From Burkholderiales bacterium (lineage in GTDB: Bacteria; Pseudomonadota; Gammaproteobacteria; Burkholderiales; Burkholderiaceae_F): 48,867 bases of DNA. Position numbers and translations under genes: made by a program. The notes below the pieces were generated by a model. That model had not been told where the DNA came from. It saw only the letters and a list, made by a program, of their open reading frames with translations, and ran no database searches. The DNA is taken from contig JADCGX010000112.1 in NCBI GenBank assembly GCA_020248785.1, forward strand, positions 1 through 48,867, in the 5' to 3' direction. This document shows, piece by piece, positions 41,503 through 48,867 of this stretch. The first letter of the stretch is position 1. Each line of letters begins with the position of its first letter.

Positions 41503-41790
41503 CTACTCGATCACGCGCGGCACGACAAACAGGCCCGCCGCGGCGGCCGGCGCGTTCTTCAGGTTCTCATCGCGATTGATTGCCTCGCTCGCCACGTCTT
41601 CGCGCAGACGCTGGTCGCCTCCGAGCGGATGCGCCATCGGCTCGATGCCGCGGGTGTCGATCTTCTGCATGCGCTCGATCATCGCGAAAATGTCGTTCAA
41701 CTGCGCCGCCGTGGCCTGCGTTTCCGCATCCGTGATCTCGATGCGCGCCAAGTGCGCGATGCGGCGGACATCGTCAAGGCCGAGGGACAT
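41503..41790 (-). CDS. gatC: Asp-tRNA(Asn)/Glu-tRNA(Gln) amidotransferase subunit C
   Basis: The 95-residue small subunit wraps between GatA and GatB. It has the usual opening DVRRIAHLARIEITDAE, the middle motif LNDIFAMIERMQKIDTRGIEPMAHP and the terminal FVVPRVIE. It is the first gene of the gat operon and is divergent from mreB. Confidence 0.93.
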   Translation of the reverse strand: MSLGLDDVRRIAHLARIEITDAETQATAAQLNDIFAMIERMQKIDTRGIEPMAHPLGGDQRLREDVASEAINRDENLKNAPAAAAGLFVVPRVIE

Positions 41791-43140
<1,350 letters not shown>

Positions 43141-43180
43141 CCGCCGCCTCCAACGGAGCCGCCCTTTCGTGCCGCTGCCT

Positions 43181-43254
43181 CAAGAAATCGTGTGGCTTTG
43201 CCACCGATTTTCTTGCAGTTCGACCGCGCAAAAGTAGGTTTGTACTTTTTGCGC
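43181..43254 (+). promoter_or_regulatory. Two tandem hairpins between mreB and mreC
   Basis: Hairpin 1 (43181-43215): CAAGAAATCG pairs with CGATTTTCTTG (one bulged T), with inner GTGGC/GCCAC and loop TTT. Hairpin 2 (43226-43254): GCGCAAAAGTA pairs with TACTTTTTGCGC (one bulged T) across a 6-nt loop. Hairpin 2 ends 8 nt before the mreC start. They could limit read-through, protect the mreB mRNA end or hide the mreC ribosome-binding site. Confidence 0.7.
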
Positions 43255-43262
43255 GCCTAGCC

Positions 43263-44168
43263 ATGGACTACGGCCCACCGCCGCTGTTCAACCAGGGCGT
43301 CTCCGCGCGCGCTCGGCTGGCATTTTTCTCGTTTCTCGCCATCGCACTGATCGTCGTCGACTCGCGCCTACAGGTGCTGGAAACCCTGCGCATTGGCGTC
43401 GGCGTAGTGCTCTATCCGTTGCAGCAGGCGATGCGTGCGCCCGGGCAGGTCGCAAGCCGCATCGGCGCGTACTTCACCTCGATTGAGCGCTTGCAGCGCG
43501 AGAACGAGTCGCTGCAGCGGCAGGCCGTGGAAAGGGCCCAGCAGCTCCTACTGACTGAGCATCTGAGCATCGAGAACGCACGGCTGCGCAAGCTTCTCGA
43601 TGTCAAGGAACAAAAGGAGGTGCCGACCGTGTTGGCCGAAGTGCTGCACGAGTCGCGCGACCGTTTCACGCGCAAAGTGGTCGTCGACAAGGGGCAGGCC
43701 GAAGGTCTGAGGCCAGGTCAACCGGTGGTCGATGCACTTGGGGTCGTGGGTCAGGTCACGCGCGTGTTCCCGGTCACCGCCGAGATCACGCTGCTGACCG
43801 ACAAGGACCAGACCATCCCCGTGCAGATTCAGCGCAACGGCTTGCGCGGCATCGCCTACGGCGGCACCGAGCCCGGCACGCTGGACCTGCGTTTCATGGC
43901 ATCCAACGCGGACATCGTGCAAGGCGATGTGGTCGTCACATCGGGACTCGACAAGCTTTATCCGCCGGGCCTACCGGTGGGCTCGGTGGCACGCGTGGAG
44001 CGCAGCTTGAAGGACCAGTTCGCTCGCGTGGTGCTGACACCCAGCGCCGGCGTGCAGAGCAACCGGCACCTGTTGGTGCTGGCGGTGGACCCCGCGCAGG
44101 CCGTCGTGCCCGTGGCGGATGATGCCGACCCAAAGCGCAACGCCGGCAAGCGCGGAGGGAAAAGGTGA
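43263..44168 (+). CDS. mreC: Rod-shape-determining protein MreC
   Basis: The 301-residue bitopic protein has one transmembrane helix near the N-terminus (LAFFSFLAIALIVVDSRLQ). A coiled coil follows (about 65-118, ERLQRENESLQRQAVERAQQ), then a periplasmic beta-barrel domain with FTRKVVVDKGQAEGL and GDVVVTSGLDKLYPPGLPVG. MreC activates the PBP2-RodA synthase. The ATG at 43263 is preceded by hairpins rather than a good Shine-Dalgarno, which suggests weak or controlled initiation. Its stop overlaps the mreD GTG start. Confidence 0.93.
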   Translation: MDYGPPPLFNQGVSARARLAFFSFLAIALIVVDSRLQVLETLRIGVGVVLYPLQQAMRAPGQVASRIGAYFTSIERLQRENESLQRQAVERAQQLLLTEHLSIENARLRKLLDVKEQKEVPTVLAEVLHESRDRFTRKVVVDKGQAEGLRPGQPVVDALGVVGQVTRVFPVTAEITLLTDKDQTIPVQIQRNGLRGIAYGGTEPGTLDLRFMASNADIVQGDVVVTSGLDKLYPPGLPVGSVARVERSLKDQFARVVLTPSAGVQSNRHLLVLAVDPAQAVVPVADDADPKRNAGKRGGKR

Positions 44169-44776
44169 GCCTGGTCGATCGCCTGACGCAGTGGCTGCGC
44201 TCGGACGGACCCGATCGTGCCGAACCGGTGGAGCTCAGCGCCGCTAGCGCCGTGCTGGCGCGCGGCTATCGGCCGCAGTACCTGCTGCGGCCGGTGAACC
44301 CGCTGTTCATCTGGTTCTCGCTGATCATCGCTTTTCTTCTCAACCTGCTGCCTTTCGCGCAGGCGGCGGTCGTGCCGGACTTCCTCGCTCTGACGCTTGT
44401 CTTCTGGAGCGTGCATCAGCCGCGCCGGCTCGGCATGGCCGCGGCATTCGTCTTCGGCCTGCTGACGGACGTGCACGACGGCGCGCTCTTTGGGCAGCAC
44501 GCGTTGGCCTACACGTTGCTGTCCTACGGCGCCATTACCCTGCACCGGCGGATCCTGTGGTTTCCGGTGCCATCACAACTCCTGTTCGTCCTGCCGCTGC
44601 TTCTGGTTGCGCAACTGGCATCCCTGCTGATCCGCCTGTGGGTCGGCGGCTCATTCCCTGGCTGGCTGTACTTTGGGGACAGCTTGCTGGGCGCACTCAT
44701 CTGGCCGCTCATTCACTGGATGCTGCTGGCACCACAGCGGCGACCGGTGGACCGGGACGAAACCAGGCCGCTTTGA
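44165..44776 (+). CDS. mreD: Rod-shape-determining protein MreD
   Basis: The 203-residue integral membrane protein has about five to six helices. The family motifs VNPLFIWFSLIIAFLLNLLPF, PDFLALTLVFWSVHQPRRLG and FVFGLLTDVHDGALFGQHAL are present. An N-terminal cytoplasmic extension of about 40 residues precedes the first helix. The start is GTG overlapping the mreC stop (GTGA), so the two are translationally coupled. Confidence 0.92.
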   Translation: MSLVDRLTQWLRSDGPDRAEPVELSAASAVLARGYRPQYLLRPVNPLFIWFSLIIAFLLNLLPFAQAAVVPDFLALTLVFWSVHQPRRLGMAAAFVFGLLTDVHDGALFGQHALAYTLLSYGAITLHRRILWFPVPSQLLFVLPLLLVAQLASLLIRLWVGGSFPGWLYFGDSLLGALIWPLIHWMLLAPQRRPVDRDETRPL

Positions 44777-45383
44777 CTTTCGTCGCGGGTGTGCGCAGCG
44801 GAGCGTCCACCGTGCGACCGCTCCGCTGGAGCAAGGGGGCTGCGCGTCCGGAGCGGCCCGGCGACCCGGCCCCTCATCAGGGCAGGCGCCCCTATGCCGA
44901 CCTCTTCCCGCCGAAGGGGGGCGGCGCGTGTGCCGAAGTCACGCCGTGAGCGTTGTCCGTACCCAGGGCACGCACGTTCTTGGCCTTTCGCTCGAACGAC
45001 TTGGCCTCGGCCCACCTAGAATCGTGACCTCATGACCCCACGTCAGCTCCGATGCCAAGCCCGCGCGCGCGGTTGTGCGCATGATGGCTCGCCTCGGCCC
45101 GCGTGGCGGGGAGACGGCGGCAGAGAAATGCGTGCCTTGGTGAATGGTGTTGCGCCTGGCCGGTTCGACCATTCGGTGGCGGCGCAGGCCGATCGGACCA
45201 CCCACACGCGGCGCACCCGGCGATACGCCCCTGGGGCGACCGGGCAGGCGTACGTCGGCGCAGCCGGCGTGACGCTTGCGACAGAACGCGGCCGCAGCCA
45301 AAACAAGCTCTCTCGTCATCGCGGAGCGGCTGCACTTGCGATGCGACGCTTCGCGTCCACCCGCGACGACCGTGGAGGGGGCC
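44777..45383 (+). other. 607-nt gap between mreD and mrdA
   Basis: There is no recognisable gene. A perfect 9-bp hairpin lies at 44797-44827 (AGCGGAGCG / CGCTCCGCT, 13-nt loop) soon after mreD and may end the mre mRNA. TAGAAT at 45017-45022 is a possible -10 for a separate mrdA promoter, although the -35 is not clear. A GGAGGGG ribosome-binding site (45374-45380) precedes mrdA. The gap is long for genes that are often adjacent. Confidence 0.5.
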
Positions 45384-47441
45384 ATGTTTGAACGCTGGCG
45401 ACGGCGCCGGCGCGGGCGGGTCAACAACCTGTCGCTCATGGGGCCGCGCACGAAAACCATGCGCAACACCGAGCGCGAGCTGCACCTGTTTCGCGCCCGG
45501 ATCCTGGCGGCGGGGCTGTTCGTGCTTGGTTGCTTTGGCCTGCTCCTGGCACGCTTCGTCTGGTTGCAACTGGTCAAGCACGACGACTATTTTGCCCGCG
45601 CCGAGCAGAACCGCATTGCCGTCGTCCCAGTCACGGCCAACCGCGGCCTCATCAGGGATCGCAACGGTGTGGTCATCGCGCGCAACTACGCCGGCTACAC
45701 GCTGGAGATCAATCCACGCGAAGTGAAGAACGTCAACGCACTCATCGATGAGCTGGCGAAGGTGGTGGAAGTGCAAGCGCGCGACCGGCGACGCTTTGCC
45801 AAGCTGCGCGAAGAGCTCAAGGGTGCCGATTCGATCCCCATTCGCACCCGCTTGACCGACGAGGAGGTGGCGCGCTTTGCCGCCAATCACTGGCGCTTCC
45901 CGCAGATCGAACTGCGCGCGCGCCTGTTTCGTCACTATCCGTTAGGCGAGATCGGCTCGCACATGCTGGGCTACATCGGCCGAGTGAGCGCGGCCGACAA
46001 GGACCGCATCGCCAAGCTGCCGGACGCCAACGACTACATCGGCACCGAGTACATCGGCAAGCTGGGCGTCGAAGGCAGCTATGAAACCGATCTGCATGGC
46101 ACCACCGGCTTCGAGGAGGTTGAAATCACCGCTGGCGGACGCGCCGTGCGCACGCTCAAGCGCACGCCGCCGGTGCCGGGCAACGACCTGGTGCTGTCGA
46201 TCGACATCAAGCTGCAGGAGGTCGTGGAGCGCGCCTTCGGCGACCGCCGCGGTGCGCTGATCGCCATCGAGCCCGAAAGCGGCGACATTCTCGCCTTTGT
46301 CTCCAAGCCCAACTTCGACCCCAACCTGTTCGTCGACGGCATCGACCCCAAGAACTGGGACGAGCTGAACAACGACATCGACAAGCCGCTGCTGAACCGC
46401 GCGCTGCGCGGCACCTACCCGATCGGCTCGACCTACAAGCCATTCATGGGGCTGGCCGGGCTTGAACTCGGCAAGCGCCGCGCCGAGCAGGTGATCTACG
46501 ACGGCGGCTCGTTCAACTTTGGCGGCCGCACGTTCGGTGACTCGCTCAAGGTGCCGCTGGGCAACGTCAACCTGCACAGCTCGATCGTCAAGTCGAGCAA
46601 CGTGTATTACTACCAGCTCGCCAATGACCTTGGCGTCGACGCGATCCACGACTTCATGAAGCAGTTTTCCTTCGGCCAGATCACGGGGGTCGATCTGGAG
46701 GGCGAGCAGCAGGGTGTGCTGCCGTCGACCGAGTGGAAGGAGCGACGCCTGAAGCAGCGCTGGTTCCCGGGTGAGACGATCTCGATCGGCATTGGCCAGG
46801 GCTACAACCGCTTCACGCTGCTGCAACTGGCGCAGGCCACTTCGATCCTTGCCAATGATGGCGTGGTGATGCGGCCGCACCTGGTCAAGACGATCGTGGA
46901 TGCAAAGACCGGCGAGCGCCGCCTGACGGTGCCGCACGAGAGCACTCGCATTTGGCTGAAGCCCGAGAACCTGAAGACGGTCCGCGAGGCGATGGTCGAC
47001 GTCAACATCAGCGGCACCGGGCGGGTGGTTTTCCAGGGCGCGCCGTACAAGGTGGCCGGCAAGACCGGCACCGCGCAGGTGATCGGCATGGCCGCCGGGC
47101 AGAAATACGACGAGAAGCGCATCGACGAGCGGCACCGCGACCACTCGCTGTTCATCGCCTTCGCCCCTGCGGACCCCGGCGTGAAGCCGAAAATCGCGAT
47201 CGCGGTGCTGGTGGAGAACGGCGGCTTCGGCTCGCGTGCCGCCGCGCCGATCGCGCGCCAGGCCTTCGATTACTACCTGCTGGGCAAGATGCCGGCGGCG
47301 CCGGCCGAACTCGAAACGCGGGACGAAGCGCCGGCGCGGCCCGTGCCGCCAGTGGCGCAGGCAACCAGCCCGGCGGCGACCGCCACCGCGCGAAGCGAAT
47401 CCGCCGGCACCGCGTTGACGTCGACGAGGGCCATGCGATGA
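45384..47441 (+). CDS. mrdA: Penicillin-binding protein 2 (elongasome transpeptidase)
   Basis: The 685-residue class B PBP crosslinks peptidoglycan with RodA during elongation. A short cytoplasmic Arg-rich leader and one transmembrane helix (about 34-58) precede the pedestal domain (NRGLIRDRNGVVIARN). The transpeptidase domain has Ser349 in GSTYK, SSN at 404-406 and Lys560 in KTGTA. The C-terminal 50 residues are Pro/Ala/Thr-rich and probably disordered, as is usual in Burkholderiales. GGAGGGG before the ATG supports this start over longer frames. It overlaps rodA by ATGA. Confidence 0.95.
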   Translation: MFERWRRRRRGRVNNLSLMGPRTKTMRNTERELHLFRARILAAGLFVLGCFGLLLARFVWLQLVKHDDYFARAEQNRIAVVPVTANRGLIRDRNGVVIARNYAGYTLEINPREVKNVNALIDELAKVVEVQARDRRRFAKLREELKGADSIPIRTRLTDEEVARFAANHWRFPQIELRARLFRHYPLGEIGSHMLGYIGRVSAADKDRIAKLPDANDYIGTEYIGKLGVEGSYETDLHGTTGFEEVEITAGGRAVRTLKRTPPVPGNDLVLSIDIKLQEVVERAFGDRRGALIAIEPESGDILAFVSKPNFDPNLFVDGIDPKNWDELNNDIDKPLLNRALRGTYPIGSTYKPFMGLAGLELGKRRAEQVIYDGGSFNFGGRTFGDSLKVPLGNVNLHSSIVKSSNVYYYQLANDLGVDAIHDFMKQFSFGQITGVDLEGEQQGVLPSTEWKERRLKQRWFPGETISIGIGQGYNRFTLLQLAQATSILANDGVVMRPHLVKTIVDAKTGERRLTVPHESTRIWLKPENLKTVREAMVDVNISGTGRVVFQGAPYKVAGKTGTAQVIGMAAGQKYDEKRIDERHRDHSLFIAFAPADPGVKPKIAIAVLVENGGFGSRAAAPIARQAFDYYLLGKMPAAPAELETRDEAPARPVPPVAQATSPAATATARSESAGTALTSTRAMR

Positions 47442-48580
47442 GCACGACGTTCGCCAATCGCGGTTCGCGGCCGTCGCCGCAGTCGCGGCTGCTGCTCTTC
47501 GTGCGCGAGCGGCTGTCGGTGCTCGACCCACCGTTGCTGGTGCTGATCACGCTGCTGGCGATGACCGGCCTGATGACGCTGTACTCGGCCGGCGCCGATT
47601 TCCCCTGGCGCTTCACCGACCAGCTGCGCAACTTCGCGGTCGCTGCCGCGGTGATGTTCGTGTTCGCCAGCATTCCGCCGACCGTGCTGATGAAGTTCGC
47701 GCTGCCAGCCTACGCGGTAGGCGTGGTGCTGCTGATCGGCGTCGAGCTGGTCGGCGTGACGGTCAAGGGCGCGCAGCGCTGGCTCAACCTTGGCATCGTG
47801 ACGATCCAGCCGTCGGAGATCATGCGGCTGGCCCTGCCGCTTATGTTGGCCTGGTACTTCCAGAAGCGCGAGGGGCAGATCGGCTCGGTCGACTTTCTGG
47901 TCGCCGCCACCCTGGTGGCCGTGCCGGTCGTGCTGATCATCCACCAACCGGACCTGGGCACGGCGCTGCTGGTGCTGGCGGCCGGCGCCTTCGTCATCTT
48001 CTTCGCCGGCCTGCCGTGGAAGTGGCTTGTCTCGCTCGCGGTCGCGGGGCTCGCCTTCCTGCCGGTGGCCTGGACGCTGATGCACGACTACCAGCGCCAG
48101 CGCGTGCTCACGCTGATCGACCCCAGCACGGATCCGCTTGGCAAGGGCTTCCACACGCTGCAGGCGATGATCGCGATCGGCTCGGGCGGTGTGTTTGGCA
48201 AGGGATGGATGCAGGGCACGCAAACGCATCTGGAGTTCATTCCCGAGCGCACCAGCGACTTCATCTTCGCCGTCTACTCCGAGGAGTTTGGCTTGGTCGG
48301 CAATGCGGTTTTGCTGGTGCTGCTCTTCGCACTGATCACCCGGGCACTCACGATCTCGTTAGGCGCCGCGACCCTGTTCGGACGGCTACTCGCCGCGGCG
48401 ATCGCCCTCATCATCTTCACGTACTGCTTCGTCAACATGGGCATGGTCAGCGGCATCCTGCCCGTGGTGGGCGTGCCCTTGCCCTTCATGAGCTACGGCG
48501 GTACTGCGCTGGTCACCCTCGGCATGGCCTGCGGCATATTGATGAGCATCCAGCGGCACCGAAAACTGGTGCAGACCTGA
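47438..48580 (+). CDS. rodA: Peptidoglycan glycosyltransferase RodA
   Basis: The 380-residue SEDS-family polymerase makes glycan strands from lipid II in partnership with PBP2. About ten transmembrane helices are present. Signature motifs include GAQRWLNLGIVTIQPSEIMRL, HQPDLGTALLVL with the conserved Asp-Gly pair, QAMIAIGSGGVFGKGW, FIPERTSDFIFAVYSEEFGL and GVPLPFMSYGG. The ATG lies inside the mrdA stop, so the two are coupled. A very long palindrome begins at its stop codon. Confidence 0.95.
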   Translation: MSTTFANRGSRPSPQSRLLLFVRERLSVLDPPLLVLITLLAMTGLMTLYSAGADFPWRFTDQLRNFAVAAAVMFVFASIPPTVLMKFALPAYAVGVVLLIGVELVGVTVKGAQRWLNLGIVTIQPSEIMRLALPLMLAWYFQKREGQIGSVDFLVAATLVAVPVVLIIHQPDLGTALLVLAAGAFVIFFAGLPWKWLVSLAVAGLAFLPVAWTLMHDYQRQRVLTLIDPSTDPLGKGFHTLQAMIAIGSGGVFGKGWMQGTQTHLEFIPERTSDFIFAVYSEEFGLVGNAVLLVLLFALITRALTISLGAATLFGRLLAAAIALIIFTYCFVNMGMVSGILPVVGVPLPFMSYGGTALVTLGMACGILMSIQRHRKLVQT

Positions 48581-48740
48581 GAGGGTGAGAGGCAGTCCGA
48601 CATGCCCGCTGTGACTGCCCAAAGCGCCCCACTCGTCGTTGCAAATGCTCGCAGTAGCCCGAGCTACTGCTGCGCTTTGTGCCTAGATTGGAGCGCCTTG
48701 GGTAGCCCCCTCGGGCACGCCGGATTGCCTCTCACCCTCT
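48580..48740. repeat. 161-nt near-symmetric palindrome after rodA (MITE-like or giant hairpin)
   Basis: The arms mirror each other around position 48660/48661. The ends AGAGGGTGAGAGGCA (48580-48594) and their complement (48726-48740) match perfectly. Further in, TGCCCG, CCCAA-GCGC-CC and GCAGTAGC / GCTACTGC also pair. Most differences are transitions. It fills nearly the whole gap after rodA. I find no target duplication. Confidence 0.75.
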
Positions 48741-48755
48741 GAGCATCCCAGGCCC

Positions 48756-48867
48756 ATGACCGCGCCCGGCGTTCGCGAAGAAACGATGGTGCTGCTGCGG
48801 TACAAAGCGAACGGCAGCGCCGAGATGACCGACACGTCATTGGTGCGAGCCCGGGGCGTTATCGGAC
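48756..48867 (+). CDS. Possible start of a gene running off the window
   Basis: An ATG at 48756 opens a frame with no stop to the window end (37 codons: MTAPGVREETMVLLRYKANG ...). The N-terminus resembles no family I know, and the true gene may start elsewhere or not exist. Confidence 0.3.
   Translation, partial: MTAPGVREETMVLLRYKANGSAEMTDTSLVRARGVIG

Noticed and set aside
45030-45935. A 301-residue minus-strand ORF across the start of mrdA
   Set aside because: It is antisense to the conserved PBP2 N-terminus and has no family motif.

Overview
The window is chromosomal DNA of a GC-rich betaproteobacterium, most likely a member of the Burkholderiales. This rests on gene order: gatCAB divergent from mreBCD-mrdA-rodA, ftsE-ftsX-rpoH, ppx convergent with ppk1-sixA, yjcH-actP followed by a CNB/CBS/DUF294 protein and a DnaQ-like exonuclease, and xth divergent from pyrE. 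It also rests on Burkholderiales-like proteins such as DUF2917 beside a LysR regulator. Almost everything is core metabolism and cell-envelope biology. I see no tRNA, rRNA, CRISPR array, prophage or complete insertion sequence.

Layout. 0.2-8.3 kb (all minus strand): a VOC protein behind a repetitive basic protein, acyl-CoA ligase fadD, a lipoprotein aminopeptidase coupled to an APH-AAA fusion kinase, and a molybdopterin oxidoreductase. 8.3-10.4 kb: a less GC-rich accessory patch with two overlapping, paralogous secreted proteins that I do not recognise. 10.4-13.3 kb: argE and a divergent M20 amidohydrolase, then a small membrane protein. 13.7-18.1 kb: polyphosphate module (ppx; ppk1-sixA). 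18.2-21.1 kb: ftsE-ftsX-rpoH, with a CIRCE-like operator just before rpoH and a strong terminator after it. 21.5-26.1 kb: DUF2917/LysR pair, 5-formyl-THF cyclo-ligase and lytic transglycosylase. 26.5-31.6 kb: acetate uptake and signalling cluster. 31.8-37.4 kb: a hemerythrin pseudogene broken by a miniature transposable element, an AmpG-like permease, an M48 protease, exonuclease III, pyrE and a DUF4124 protein. 37.6-41.8 kb: gatC-gatA-(metal-dependent hydrolase)-gatB. 42.1-48.6 kb: the rod-shape operon mreB-mreC-mreD-mrdA-rodA.

The most interesting signals are non-coding. (1) A 176-bp element with 19-bp terminal inverted repeats (17/19 matching) and a perfect 5-bp target duplication ATCAA sits inside a hemerythrin gene. 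Removing it in silico restores the frame to an ATG. (2) A palindromic family with core CTGGC-GNA-GCCAG and covarying outer stems occurs only in convergent intergenic regions. (3) A nearly symmetric 161-nt palindrome follows rodA. (4) A CIRCE-like HrcA site precedes rpoH, suggesting cross-talk between two heat-shock circuits. (5) Two hairpins, one of them two-tiered, separate mreB from mreC.

Limits: all calls come from reading the sequence and from memory of protein families. No database search, folding calculation or codon statistics were run. Start codons are stated where they differ from the longest possible reading frame.
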